64,000 nucleotides of DNA from Perlabentimonas sp964490015 (GTDB lineage Bacteria > Bacteroidota > Bacteroidia > Bacteroidales > Tenuifilaceae): the NCBI GenBank assembly GCA_964490015.1, contig CAZBBA010000003.1:37730-101729 (forward strand). Reading direction: 5' to 3'. Below the pieces are notes generated by a model that had not been told where the DNA came from, made no database searches, and saw only the letters and a program-made list of their open reading frames with translations. Numbering within the stretch: position 1 is the stretch's first letter; each line of letters opens with the position of its first letter. Made by a program: the position numbers and the translations under genes. This document shows positions 55,301-63,699 of the stretch, one piece after another.

Positions 55301-56135
55301 CATTAGCGATGAAACAACCGGTAAGCTAAAGCTTAAAGTGGAGGCGAACTCAAAATTGCTTAAAGATTTTAATATAACTATCAACCGGGGGTTTCTAACG
55401 GGGCTAAACGAAGCATTTATAATTGATGAGGAAACCAGAAATCAGCTCATCAGCGAGGATCCCCGTTCCGGGGATATCCTAAAACCAATTCTAAGGGGGC
55501 GGGATTTGAAGAAGTACAGCTACGCGTTTCCAAATCTTTGGATGATTTGCACGTTCCCTTCACTTAAAATAGAGATTAAGAGTTACCCATCAATTTTAAA
55601 TTTTTTTACTAATAAGATAGGTCGGAATAGACTAGAACAATCGGGCGAAAAAGGTAGTAGAAAGAAAACTAGTAATAAGTGGTACGAAACACAGGATGCT
55701 ATTGCATATTGGCGGGATTTCGAGAAGCCCAAAATTGTATGGGGTGAGATTTCCGATAAGCCAAAGTTTGCCTACGATGATTCTGGATTCTACGCCGAAG
55801 CAACAACATTCATAATGACGGGTGAAAAGCTGAAGTATCTGCTGGCCATACTAAACTCAAAACTATCGGAATGGTACTTCCTGCAGATTGGCACTACAAC
55901 TGGTATGGGAACCAACCGCTGGAAGAAGTACAAGATAGAATTACTCCCAATTAAAGTGGTAAGCAGTGAGGTCGAAAATCAACTCGAAAGGCTGGTAAAC
56001 AAAATAATTGATAAGAAATCGGAGAACCCAAGCAGTGATACCTCCAGCATAGAGGATGAAATAGATACGATTGTTTACAGCCTGTACAATTTAACCGCAG
56101 ACGAGATTAGTGTAATCGAAGCCACCGTAAAATAG
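52311..56135 (+). CDS. type IIG restriction-modification enzyme (single chain)
   Basis: The protein has 1274 residues. The N-terminal nuclease region (DUF7149-like) shows a PD-(D/E)xK arrangement: D75 in RTDLVIHNG, then E93 and K95 in VIVETKKP. The Eco57I/N6-adenine methyltransferase domain has motif I DPAVGSGHF (D556) and the catalytic NPPY (N854). The C-terminal 350 residues form a TaqI-like target-recognition domain (NRGFLTGLNEAF, ILRGRDLKKYSY). One chain thus cuts and methylates DNA, giving self/foreign discrimination without separate subunits. The target site cannot be read. A palindromic in-frame insert is present near residue 668. No other defence gene is adjacent. Confidence 0.9.
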   Translation: MNLKQLKPRKALNKAFLRLKPNRSQIETFKANLTQLLDRINDQESEEFHKNLVTDFLKKTYYEPNHFINTKGRTDLVIHNGPIASSTVGVIVETKKPTNRPEMLTRDNINVKAFQEMLLYYLRERITHKNLEIRYLIATNIYEWFIFDANIFEKHFAHSKSLVKQFVDFEEGRLSGKTTEFFYKEIAEPYIESIPHEIEFTYFDIRDYEKPLRNTDKQGDNMLIALFKLLSPEHLLKLPFANDSNTLDKRFYGELLHIIGLTEIKDGSKKIIERNREGQRNSGSLLENAIVQLDSLDKISRLEKPTQFGGNHQERLFSVALELSITWINRILFLKLLEAQLITYQRGDKAARQAGGLYSFLNLEKIKNFDDLNSLFFQVLARKLEDRDSEVRVAFEKVPYLNSSLFEPTDLEHTTLFISNLRDEKQLPIYSATVLKDNKGRKRTGTLSTLEYLFEFLNAYDFASEGSEEIQEDNKTLINASVLGLIFEKINGYKDGSFFTPGFITMYMCRETIRKAVVQKFNETKGWQCQTLDELYNRIEDRHEANQIVNSLKICDPAVGSGHFLVSALNEIIAVKNDLNILQDRDGKRLKEYHVEVENDELIVTDEEGVIFEYYPKSPESQRVQEALFHEKQTIIENCLFGVDINPNSVKICRLRLWIELLKNAYYKSPPLEKGSGGELETLPNIDINIKCGNSLISRYSLDADLSKALRSSKWTIDSYRLAIATYRNAQSKEQKREMERLILTIKQDFTSEIRKNDPLKTRLDKLANELYNRFTGNFLFEPESSYGGKNKDLDRKRKQAQEKLEKEIATLTQKIEEIKGNKIFENAFEWRFEFPEVLNENGDFVGFDVVIGNPPYFSLSKIKEHYKYFELAGYKTLSKVSDIYCLFYERGNQILKADGFLTYITSNSWLRAIYGDLLKNYFIGHMRPLSLLNIEDIQVFDEATVESSIITLQKSIGKPTFPVVNMGSDYAHGSSLSEYFSRNSFEFKIPLTSEWLISDETTGKLKLKVEANSKLLKDFNITINRGFLTGLNEAFIIDEETRNQLISEDPRSGDILKPILRGRDLKKYSYAFPNLWMICTFPSLKIEIKSYPSILNFFTNKIGRNRLEQSGEKGSRKKTSNKWYETQDAIAYWRDFEKPKIVWGEISDKPKFAYDDSGFYAEATTFIMTGEKLKYLLAILNSKLSEWYFLQIGTTTGMGTNRWKKYKIELLPIKVVSSEVENQLERLVNKIIDKKSENPSSDTSSIEDEIDTIVYSLYNLTADEISVIEATVK
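54315..54347. repeat. palindromic repeat inserted in frame in the restriction gene
   Basis: The stretch CTCCCCCTCTTGAGAAGGG followed by ATCGGGGGGTGAG is an imperfect palindrome (CTCCCCC against GGGGGTGAG, with TCTTGAGA inside). It encodes SPPLEKGSGGEL between the methyltransferase motifs, a proline-glycine-rich loop unlike the flanking protein. The pattern matches a well-known type of dispersed palindrome found between genes, here inside an open frame. Confidence 0.6.
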
Positions 56136-56341
56136 CCCAAGTTTTACATTTACCCCTCAACACCAAACAGGTTATTAGATAAAGTATTGCTGTGGATATC
56201 TAAGCCACACATTCCTGTCTCGTAAGATTGAATATTAGTGTAGCATAAACCACCATAAACTTACCCGAGCCTCCGATACGGAACCTTTGCTGCTGCTTAA
56301 GCGCAATTTTATAGCAAGCAACGCTATCGAATAGAATTACA

Positions 56342-56349
56342 TATCTTTG
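56342..56349 (+). promoter_or_regulatory. -7 element upstream of the antiporter gene
   Basis: TATCTTTG fits TAnnTTTG and lies 25 bases before the antiporter ATG. Confidence 0.55.
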
Positions 56350-56374
56350 CATTGGGATTAACTATTGAATAATT

Positions 56375-58522
56375 ATGGTTTTGCTAAATATTTTTGAAAC
56401 TACCCTACCGTTAACCAATCCAGTATTAAAATTTCTTGTAATACTAGTTGTAATCTTATCGGCTCCAATTCTGCTAAATAAGCTTAAAATTCCTCATATT
56501 CTCGGGCTTATAATAGCAGGAGCAGTAATTGGTCCTAATGGGTTTAATCTACTTCTACGCGATAGCGGTATTATTCTTTCTGGTACTGCAGGGTTGCTCT
56601 ATATTATGTTTCTAGCTGGCTTGGAAATTAACTGGGCTGAATTCAAAAAGGATAGTTCAAAAAGCATACTGTTTGGTACATATACTTTTGTAATCCCAAT
56701 GTTACTTGGCATTTTGTCATGTTATTACATCTTGAACCTATCAATGATTTCATCCATACTGGTTTCCAGCATGTATGCATCTCATACATTAATCGCATAC
56801 CCTATTTTAAGTAAGTTGGGAGTTACCAAAAATCGTGCTGTCAATACTGCTATTGGTGGCACATTGATTACGGATACTCTTGCGCTTTTAGTTCTTGCAG
56901 TAATTGTTGGAATGACAACGGGTGAAGTGAATTCGGTGTTTTGGGCTAAACTAACAATTTCTATCTTGGGTTTTGGATTAATTGTCATGTTGCTTTTCCC
57001 TATTATTGGCAGATGGTTTCTAAAACGATACGAAGATAGCGTCTCGCAATATATTTTTGTTCTGGTTATGGTTTTTCTCGGCTCAGTGCTAGCTGAGGCG
57101 GCTGGAATCGAAGCGATCATCGGGGCGTTTTTATCAGGCTTGGCATTAAATCGATTAATCCCATCAACATCACCATTGATGAATAGAATAGTGTTTGTTG
57201 GTAATGCCATATTTATTCCTTTTTTTCTGATTGGAGTTGGTATGCTGGTTGATTACCGTGCCTTTTTTAAAGATTTTGAAACCTTTAAAGTTGCAGCTGT
57301 AATGACAATTATTGCAACAGCTGCAAAGTTTATTGCTGCTTGGCTTACTCAAAAAACATTTAAGTTTACAGTTGATGAGCGTAGTATATTATTTGGGTTG
57401 AGCAATGCACAGGCGGCCGCAACTCTTGCAGCAGTGATGGTTGGTTATAATATTATTATTGGTGAGTCAGCTAGCGGTGAACCAGTACGTTTACTCAGTG
57501 AAAGTATCCTAAATGGGACTATTGTAATGATACTTGTTACATGTACAATTGCAACTTTCTCGGCTCAAAAGGGCGGTAGAAATATTTCCCTATTGAAAAC
57601 TTCAATTGTTGAACGAAGTACCAGTAAAAATCCTGAGAAAATTTTAATACCAATAGGCAATCCAGATAATATTGAAGAACTGGTAAGTTTAAGCACAGTA
57701 ATTAAATCAACGGAAAATAAAAACGGGTATTTTGCTCTGCATATAATTAATTACGACGCAACTAACCCCGATGCCGATACATTAGCAAAAAAAATGCTTG
57801 AAACAGCTGTGATTACTGCATCATCTACAGATATTCATTTAAACAAATTATTGAGATACGATACTAGTGTCGCAAATGGGATTGTTGGAGTTATAAGGGA
57901 GAACGATATAACGGATTTAATCTTAGGGCTTACTGCTGAAAAGAGAGTTTCAGAATCGTTCATGGGAAACCTAACCGAGGGGATAATCTCTAAATCCAAC
58001 ACTACAACTTTTATTTACAAACCAGTACAACCAGTTTCCACTATCAAACGACACGTTGTTATAGTTCCTGTGAATGCCGAGAAAGTAATTGGGTTCCCTT
58101 TCTGGCTTTCGAAAATTTTTAACATCCCTAAAAATACTGGCTCTAAACTTGTTTTTTATGCAAGTGAATCTACAACCATTCTAATAAAGAACTTACTACT
58201 AAATTATTCATTTGAGGTTGATTTTAAAATATTTGACGATTGGAGTGACTTCTTAATTATTTCACGTGACATTAAAGCGGATGATAATTTAATAATTGTT
58301 CTGAGTAGGGTAAATAAACCATCATATGATGAAAACATGAAAAAAATACCAGAGTTTCTGGACCGGTATTTTCAATCCAATAGTTTTATACTCCTATTCC
58401 CAATGCAAATTGGCGTTAAAGACTATGAAGAAATCGATTTGATTAATCCATCGTTAACAGAATCCGTTGAAAAACTTGATGTAATTAGGAGAAGTTTTTT
58501 AAAGCTATTCCGACAAAAATAA
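56375..58522 (+). CDS. cation:proton antiporter (CPA2) with C-terminal USP-like region
   Basis: The protein has 715 residues. About twelve transmembrane helices fill residues 10-400, with the family blocks LKIPHILGLIIAGAVIGPNG, FLAGLEINWAEFKKD and AEAAGIEAIIGAFLSGLALN. The remaining 300 residues are cytoplasmic and look like two universal-stress-type folds (EKILIPIGNPDNIEEL; HVVIVPVNAEKVIGFPFW) rather than the TrkA-N domain of Kef proteins. It likely exchanges sodium or potassium for protons for pH and salt tolerance. Base composition here is lower in GC than in the housekeeping half of the window. It has its own promoter. Confidence 0.9.
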   Translation: MVLLNIFETTLPLTNPVLKFLVILVVILSAPILLNKLKIPHILGLIIAGAVIGPNGFNLLLRDSGIILSGTAGLLYIMFLAGLEINWAEFKKDSSKSILFGTYTFVIPMLLGILSCYYILNLSMISSILVSSMYASHTLIAYPILSKLGVTKNRAVNTAIGGTLITDTLALLVLAVIVGMTTGEVNSVFWAKLTISILGFGLIVMLLFPIIGRWFLKRYEDSVSQYIFVLVMVFLGSVLAEAAGIEAIIGAFLSGLALNRLIPSTSPLMNRIVFVGNAIFIPFFLIGVGMLVDYRAFFKDFETFKVAAVMTIIATAAKFIAAWLTQKTFKFTVDERSILFGLSNAQAAATLAAVMVGYNIIIGESASGEPVRLLSESILNGTIVMILVTCTIATFSAQKGGRNISLLKTSIVERSTSKNPEKILIPIGNPDNIEELVSLSTVIKSTENKNGYFALHIINYDATNPDADTLAKKMLETAVITASSTDIHLNKLLRYDTSVANGIVGVIRENDITDLILGLTAEKRVSESFMGNLTEGIISKSNTTTFIYKPVQPVSTIKRHVVIVPVNAEKVIGFPFWLSKIFNIPKNTGSKLVFYASESTTILIKNLLLNYSFEVDFKIFDDWSDFLIISRDIKADDNLIIVLSRVNKPSYDENMKKIPEFLDRYFQSNSFILLFPMQIGVKDYEEIDLINPSLTESVEKLDVIRRSFLKLFRQK

Positions 58523-58868
58523 ATCCCAGCCCATTCTGTTGCAGTATGTTTGTATCTTGCAGAATAACCCCAAAGTAACAACCCGCGCCGTAGGTGCGGA
58601 ATCACTGCTACAGCAAGTGTAAGAGTTCCTAGATAATATGCGTCCAAATGCTTTGTCATTTATTGGAGGCTTTTAGTAGCCGATTCCGGTTTTAGCGGCT
58701 CAACCCTAGAGCGCACGGAAGTAGTCAATAATCTTTTTGGCCCTTTCATTGTAATTGACTTATCCACTCCATATAGTTTATGGCAGCTAAGTTATTAGCG
58801 TATGTGTAAGGTTTTACCTAGTAAATAATTTATTTTGCCAAGTAGAACCGAAAGAGCAAAAAGAGGTG
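58523..58868. other. intergenic region after the antiporter gene
   Basis: No credible gene is seen. Near 58584-58598 the sequence CGCGCC GTA GGTGCG makes a small hairpin with one G-U pair, a motif that recurs in many Bacteroidota genomes as a short dispersed repeat. A weak hairpin ATTCTG/CAGAAT follows the antiporter stop. Confidence 0.4.
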
Positions 58869-58876
58869 TAAATTTG
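58869..58876 (+). promoter_or_regulatory. -7 element directly before a small gene (possible leaderless start)
   Basis: TAAATTTG fits TAnnTTTG. Only four bases separate it from the ATG of the next small gene, so transcription would begin at or near the start codon. Confidence 0.45.
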
Positions 58877-58880
58877 CAGC

Positions 58881-59246
58881 ATGATTAAGGCAGCTAAATG
58901 GTGTGTTGTTTTTCTATCTTTTCTATTATCGCTATACTTCAATTATAGCGATAGGGATATTGTTGCCCACACATCCCCTTTCGATTCCGAAAATAGCTTT
59001 CCCCATTCTTCGTTTTTTAGTAGTCCAAGTGACTATTTTTGTGTTTTGCATAAGAATGATAACATTGGCTCTGCCAGTCATTCAAATGTGAAAATCAGCA
59101 ATAATAGCCTTAATTTTTTTGCATCTCATAATCGATTTTCATTCCTAAAGCCAGAGTTCTCTGCTATTTGGGTGTCGTTTGCGAGAGCTAGGCTTGTAAA
59201 TAATTACTTTCGTTTAATACTCTTCCCCTTTCACTTCTTTTTCTAG
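58881..59246 (+). CDS. small exported or membrane protein of unknown function
   Basis: The protein has 121 residues. The N-terminal stretch WCVVFLSFLLSLYF is a signal peptide or single membrane helix. The mature part is rich in serine, asparagine and phenylalanine (NSFPHSSFFSSPSDYF) and ends in FPFHFFF. No family was recognised. The strong phenylalanine bias and low GC make it uncertain as a real gene, although a good -7 element stands right before the ATG, which would give a leaderless or very short-leader mRNA. Confidence 0.45.
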   Translation: MIKAAKWCVVFLSFLLSLYFNYSDRDIVAHTSPFDSENSFPHSSFFSSPSDYFCVLHKNDNIGSASHSNVKISNNSLNFFASHNRFSFLKPEFSAIWVSFARARLVNNYFRLILFPFHFFF

Positions 59247-59261
59247 TCCATTTTGTTGTTA

Positions 59262-59284
59262 TATGCTTTTTCTGTAAAAGCATA
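59262..59284. terminator. hairpin after the small gene
   Basis: TATGCTTTT and AAAAGCATA form a perfect 9-base stem around the loop TCTGT. It lies between two small genes and may end transcription, although no T-run follows on the plus strand. Confidence 0.45.
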
Positions 59285-59350
59285 GTGAGGTATTGTCATT
59301 CTAGCGGTTTACCCAGCTAGAACTTATTAACAATTATACATAATAACAAT

Positions 59351-59836
59351 ATGGACTTAGCAACATTGCTCATTGGAATTGGCGTTGTAGCCCTAATGGT
59401 TGTACCTTTATTCCTAATTGAGTATTCAAGCAAACGGAAAGTGACCAACAAGTCGAAGGGCTTGAAGAAAACAGCGCAAACCTTAGGTGTTGAACTCTCA
59501 AGAATAGAAAGTTGGGATGATCAGCTCATTGGGATTGATCCTACACATGGCAAAATGATTGTATATAGCAACATCGAGGATATATCTTCCGCCAAAATCT
59601 TTAATTTGAAGGAATTTCAAAGTTACTCCTTATGCATAGAGAGGCGCGGGGGTAAATCGAGAAAAGACCAAAGTGCGGTCATCGAAAGAGTAAACCTAGT
59701 TCTACATCCCATAGGCTTAAGGTCTCCCGATTGCAAAATCAATTTTTACGACTCTGCCTTCAATATGTCAATCCATAATGAGATGGAAGTGGCACAGAGG
59801 TGGGAAAAGATAATTGATGAGGTAATAAAGAAATAG
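59351..59836 (+). CDS. membrane-anchored protein of unknown function
   Basis: A 161-residue protein with one N-terminal transmembrane helix (LLIGIGVVALMVVPLFLI), a basic cytoplasmic-side patch (SSKRKVTNKSKGLKK), and a soluble domain of alternating strands and helices (QLIGIDPTHGKMIVYSN, ERVNLVLHPIG, NEMEVAQRWEKIIDEVIKK). The orientation suggests the domain faces the cytoplasm. The C-terminal half reads like a small PH-like fold, but this is a guess. It resembles short unnamed proteins of Bacteroidota without known function. It is monocistronic and followed by a MITE-like element. Confidence 0.75.
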   Translation: MDLATLLIGIGVVALMVVPLFLIEYSSKRKVTNKSKGLKKTAQTLGVELSRIESWDDQLIGIDPTHGKMIVYSNIEDISSAKIFNLKEFQSYSLCIERRGGKSRKDQSAVIERVNLVLHPIGLRSPDCKINFYDSAFNMSIHNEMEVAQRWEKIIDEVIKK

Positions 59837-59850
59837 AATTGGTTCTAGCA

Positions 59851-60009
59851 ATCCAACAGGGTGCATCCAAGTTCTTTATAGCTCATATTTTACTCCTCCA
59901 TTAACCATAGGGGAATGTTGAAATAATGAAGTACTGTGATCCAGCGTTAAGACTCATAGGGCCATTGTATGTTCAGGTTTTTTTTAGTTTTTGGTGCACC
60001 CTGTTGGAT
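59851..60009. mobile_element. MITE-like element with 15-bp terminal inverted repeats
   Basis: ATCCAACAGGGTGCA at the left end is found exactly inverted at the right end (TGCACCCTGTTGGAT), and the match continues after a one-base slip. The 159-base element has no coding capacity. No target-site duplication is obvious. A long stem-loop acting as terminator is the alternative. Confidence 0.5.
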
Positions 60010-60110
60010 GTTTTTATTTATTTTAACCCATTAAATGCCATTCTCTAATCGTTTAGTAAGCGAATGGAAGATAGGGTTTAGCTTGAACGTCAAACGAATT
60101 CTTACTTCAA

Positions 60111-61010
60111 ATGAACACAATCGCACGGATTAACCACATTCGGAATGTAACCCTTCGGGGGTCATTTGTGAATTTCATTCTAACCGTTGCCAAGATTATT
60201 GCTGGCCTTGTGGGCCACAGCACGGCCATGATCGCCGACGGGATACATTCCCTTTCCGATTTAGTAACCGATGTGATTGTGGTCGTGTTCATCAAGGTGT
60301 CGGGCAAGGACAAGGACCGGACCCATCATTACGGGCACGGGAAATTTGAGACTTTTGCCACCATGCTCATAAGCTTTGCCCTTATTGTGGTGGGTTTCGG
60401 TATCCTGTTTACGGGGGCCAGTAAAATAGTCGACTCCCTAAAGGGGCAGCTGATCGAGCAACCAGGGTATATTGCTCTTTATGCAGCTCTTCTGTCGGTG
60501 GTGTTTAAGGAAGCCCTTTTCTGGTACACCAAAATTGAGGGGGAAAAGCTCAACAGTCAGGCCATGATTGCTAATGCCTGGCATCACCGATCCGATGCCT
60601 TTTCATCGGTTGGCACCGCTTTAGGTATTTCTGGGGCAATCCTTCTAGGCGATCGCTGGCGAATTCTCGACCCAATAGCGGGCGTTGTCGTTAGCTTTTT
60701 CATCCTGAAAGTGGCTTGGGATATCGCAAAACCCTCCATTGATGAGCTCCTCGACAGCTCTCTTCCCGAATCCACTGAGAAAGAACTTCACGATATTATT
60801 GCAAGTACCCACGGGGTTAAGTTTTTCCACAATTTGCGAACGCGGCGGATAGGGGATGTTATCTCGGTCGAAGTCCACATTAAGGTCGATAAAAATATGT
60901 CTGTTGAGCTATCCCACCAAATTGCCACAGCCATCGAGATCGCCATCAGAGGGAAATTTGGCGAACGGTCTCATGTTATCGTTCATGTCGAACCTTTTAT
61001 GAGTATCTGA
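60111..61010 (+). CDS. cation diffusion facilitator (CDF) metal exporter
   Basis: A 299-residue protein with six transmembrane helices and a cytoplasmic C-terminal domain. The metal-binding HxxxD of helix 2 is H46-D50 (ADGIHSLSDLVTD) and that of helix 5 is in NAWHHRSDAFSS. The soluble end (GDVISVEVHIKVDKNMSVEL, HVIVHVEPF) is the dimerising metal-sensing domain. Family members export zinc, iron, manganese or cadmium in exchange for protons. The next gene is another ion transporter, so this is a small ion-homeostasis group. No metal regulator is adjacent. Confidence 0.92.
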   Translation: MNTIARINHIRNVTLRGSFVNFILTVAKIIAGLVGHSTAMIADGIHSLSDLVTDVIVVVFIKVSGKDKDRTHHYGHGKFETFATMLISFALIVVGFGILFTGASKIVDSLKGQLIEQPGYIALYAALLSVVFKEALFWYTKIEGEKLNSQAMIANAWHHRSDAFSSVGTALGISGAILLGDRWRILDPIAGVVVSFFILKVAWDIAKPSIDELLDSSLPESTEKELHDIIASTHGVKFFHNLRTRRIGDVISVEVHIKVDKNMSVELSHQIATAIEIAIRGKFGERSHVIVHVEPFMSI

Positions 61011-61029
61011 TCTGCTGCTACCAAAATTA

Positions 61030-61049
61030 GTGCCTACTGCATTAGGCGC
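61030..61049. repeat. hairpin between the CDF and Ca/Na exchanger genes
   Basis: GTGCCTA pairs with TAGGCGC (one G-U) around the loop CTGCAT in the 57-base spacer. It may modulate readthrough between the two transporter genes. Confidence 0.4.
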
Positions 61050-61067
61050 AAGCTAAAACAATACAGT

Positions 61068-62021
61068 ATGATAGCTCAAATTTTGCTTCTAGCCCTGGGA
61101 TTTGGAACTTTAATTAAGGGAGCCGATTGGTTGGTGGATGGCGGAGCCGCATTAGCCAGAAAATATAAGATTTCAGAATTAGCCATTGGACTTACTATCG
61201 TGGCATTTGGAACATCAATGCCCGAGTTGGTTGTTAATGCTTTTGCTGCATATCAAGCACATTCCGATATTGTATACGGGAATATTATTGGGAGTAACAT
61301 TTTTAACCTATTTGCCATATTGGGTATCGCAGGCTTAATTACGCCGCTTATAGTGCAGTCAAGCACGGTATGGAAGGAGATTCCCCTGTCTTTCTTGGCC
61401 GCTTGCTTTTTGTTTTTCCTTTCCAATCGGTTTATTTCTGAAACCCATACTCTGTCTCGAATCGACGGAATTATACTTTTACTATGCTTTTGTGCTTTTC
61501 TATACTACGTTTTTGTTCATTTGAAGAGAGATCATGGTTCTCCAGATTCAGATAGGAAGAATATCTCTACATTTAAGATTGCGCTGTACATAATTCTAGG
61601 TCTGACGTTTCTTGTTTTGGGGGGTAGACTGGTAGTTGTTAGCTCAGTAAAATTAGCGACTGCCTTAGGGATTAGCCAGACTATAGTCGGATTAACCATC
61701 GTGGCTGCTGGTACTTCTCTTCCCGAGCTGGCCACTTCAGTAGTGGCCGCCATCAAAAAAAGTAACGACATTGCGGTTGGCAATATAATTGGCTCCAATA
61801 TTTTTAATATTTTCTTTATTCTTGGTATTAGTGCATTAATAAGACCCATTGATTATAATGTCAAGTTCAATTTCGACTTATACTTTTTAGGCGCTGGAAC
61901 CATAATGCTATTTTTAGCCATGTTTTCAGGAAAGAAAAAGAAATTAGATAGATGGGAAGCTGGTGTTTTACTGATCTTCTATATTGGATACACGCTAATG
62001 CTCATTCGAAGAAATATGTAA
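61068..62021 (+). CDS. calcium/sodium antiporter, CaCA family (YrbG-like)
   Basis: A 317-residue protein with ten transmembrane helices in two inverted repeats. Each repeat carries the CaCA signature: IVAFGTSMPELVVN with GNIIGSNIFNLF in the first, IVAAGTSLPELATS with GNIIGSNIFNIF in the second; the glutamates in these alpha-repeats bind calcium. It exports calcium in exchange for sodium or protons. It follows the CDF gene and may share its transcript. Confidence 0.93.
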   Translation: MIAQILLLALGFGTLIKGADWLVDGGAALARKYKISELAIGLTIVAFGTSMPELVVNAFAAYQAHSDIVYGNIIGSNIFNLFAILGIAGLITPLIVQSSTVWKEIPLSFLAACFLFFLSNRFISETHTLSRIDGIILLLCFCAFLYYVFVHLKRDHGSPDSDRKNISTFKIALYIILGLTFLVLGGRLVVVSSVKLATALGISQTIVGLTIVAAGTSLPELATSVVAAIKKSNDIAVGNIIGSNIFNIFFILGISALIRPIDYNVKFNFDLYFLGAGTIMLFLAMFSGKKKKLDRWEAGVLLIFYIGYTLMLIRRNM

Positions 62022-62937
62022 GCGGCTCTGCTGTCTACCAACTCTCAGCGGGCTAACACAAGTCTGCCATACGCGGTTTAAAGACATTTACAATCGAAAA
62101 CCCTGTGACCAGCGAATGTAGATGCAATTTTTCGTCGTAGGTCATTACTTACAACGGCATTACCCCCAAACCCCTTGAGGCTAATCCCTGGCCGAACTCA
62201 TGGTGTTTTATGAATCCAAACCTATTTGTGTCCATATACAATTTTGCTAACCCTGTTCATTTGTTGATCAGGCGCCACTACGCCAACTGCCTGCCTTTAC
62301 GAAAGTTCTGTGTCTCTTCCGCCTTTCAGTAGGGCAAGTAGTTTTCTGCCCGTTGGTCTGTGTTCCAACCCTCAGTTTTTTGATGCTAATACCAAATCTC
62401 ATCTAAACCCACAACCGATCTAGTTAGCCCGTCAAGTAATCACGAGTTCCGAGACAATCAACTGCCAACCCACAACCCGTTCTTTTTCCCCATCGCCATC
62501 CGCCCTCCGCTTTCATCTTTCAACTTTCAACTTTCAACAACACCATGTCTCTCAACCCGCAACCCGCAACTGCCCTCCATACGATTAAGAAAAAATCTCA
62601 TATCCCAATATAATCACCCCATACAGGCCGCAATGTCCTCAAAAATAGGGTTCAGTTTTGCATTTTTTCTTAAATTACCCTTACCCTCAAACCCCCTGTC
62701 ATTTCATGCCTGTAGCAATAAATTAAATTTTCATAATATTTTCATTGCCATTTATTTGACACGGATCAATCTGTACCATACATTTGGTTTTGTTTTACAC
62801 ACATGGCTCCATTGTGTATCTAGCTAGACAATGATGCCATGTCCTGCACTGCAAGCATTGTAACGTATTTCGCCTTTCGCCTTTCTTTTTCACTTTTTTC
62901 CAATTTATCGTATTGTTCATCTTAAAACACTACAACC
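62022..62937. other. long intergenic region, pyrimidine-rich, no convincing gene
   Basis: About 900 bases. The plus strand is rich in C and T with repeated words such as CAACCC, CAACCCGC and CTTTCAA. A 64-codon open frame near 62633 has phenylalanine- and leucine-rich content and no promoter or signal, so it was not called. Stretches resemble the decayed remains of older sequence, but no transposase or known RNA was recognised. Confidence 0.5.
62510..62537. repeat. heptamer tandem repeat CTTTCAA
   Basis: Three exact copies of CTTTCAA follow one copy of CTTTCAT. It is a second seven-base tandem run in an intergenic region of this window. Confidence 0.65.
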
Positions 62938-63666
62938 ATGAAAAAGACCCGCAGCTACAGCTGCAAGGATGTCGAAATGCTAATGGCATCCAAAACCATC
63001 GCCGGGAGTTTTAAAGCCAATATCTCGGAACTCTCCCCTGTTCGCACCGACTGGACCGAGCAGTACGCCACCGAGCTCACCGCTCGCATCGACACCGCCA
63101 TCGACACCCACCTCGGCGTTGATGCCCGCAAGGAGCTCCGCAACGCCACGGCTAGCCTCATTGCCATGCTGGGGCCTGCCCGCCGCGATCTCTCCTTTAT
63201 CAAAACCCAAATCGACGAGGACTTTCGCCGCGAGCCAGCCCGCCGCGATGAGATTCTGCGCACCCTGGGCTTCGCCAACCACCTTAAGGCCGTGCAGGCT
63301 GGAAATCAGGAGGCCCTTATCCAGCTTCTCTACCAGTTCAAAACCAATCTCACCCAACCCCTTCGCCTCGATATCGAGGCCAAGGGCGTGAACCCAGCCC
63401 TTATCAATCGTATCGTCGGCTTTGCCGATACGGTAAGTCAGGCCAACGTGGTACAAGAGTCCTACAAGAGCACGACCAAGGAGATATCGCAGGAGGTAAT
63501 CGATACCTTTGTCAACATCTACACCGAGATTATCGGCATCTGCAAGATAGCCTCGGCATACTACCGGTACGAACCCCTTAAGCGCGAGCAGTTCACCTTT
63601 GCCAAGGTGGTGGCCAACCTGGTTGGGGGTACCCGCAGTGCGATCAGCCCAACGCCACAGCCCTAG
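62938..63666 (+). CDS. cytoplasmic helical protein of unknown function, GC-rich
   Basis: A 242-residue protein without signal peptide or membrane segment, starting at MKKTRSYSCKDVEML. It is nearly all helical with heptad-like stretches (WTEQYATELTARIDTAIDTH; ISQEVIDTFVNIYTEIIGIC) and ends in a short basic, proline-rich tail. No family was recognised with certainty; it looks like an uncharacterised helical-bundle protein of Bacteroidota. Its codon usage is clearly more GC-rich than that of the low-GC genes just upstream, and it lies between a long intergenic region and a MITE-like element, which suggests transfer or mobility. Confidence 0.7.
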   Translation: MKKTRSYSCKDVEMLMASKTIAGSFKANISELSPVRTDWTEQYATELTARIDTAIDTHLGVDARKELRNATASLIAMLGPARRDLSFIKTQIDEDFRREPARRDEILRTLGFANHLKAVQAGNQEALIQLLYQFKTNLTQPLRLDIEAKGVNPALINRIVGFADTVSQANVVQESYKSTTKEISQEVIDTFVNIYTEIIGICKIASAYYRYEPLKREQFTFAKVVANLVGGTRSAISPTPQP

Positions 63667-63699
63667 GTTAATCGGGGTCGGCCTGCCCCTTTTTCTCGT

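Noticed and set aside
62633..62827. 64-residue open frame in the long intergenic region
   Set aside because: Phenylalanine- and leucine-rich content follows from the pyrimidine-rich DNA; no promoter, ribosome site or recognisable domain supports it.
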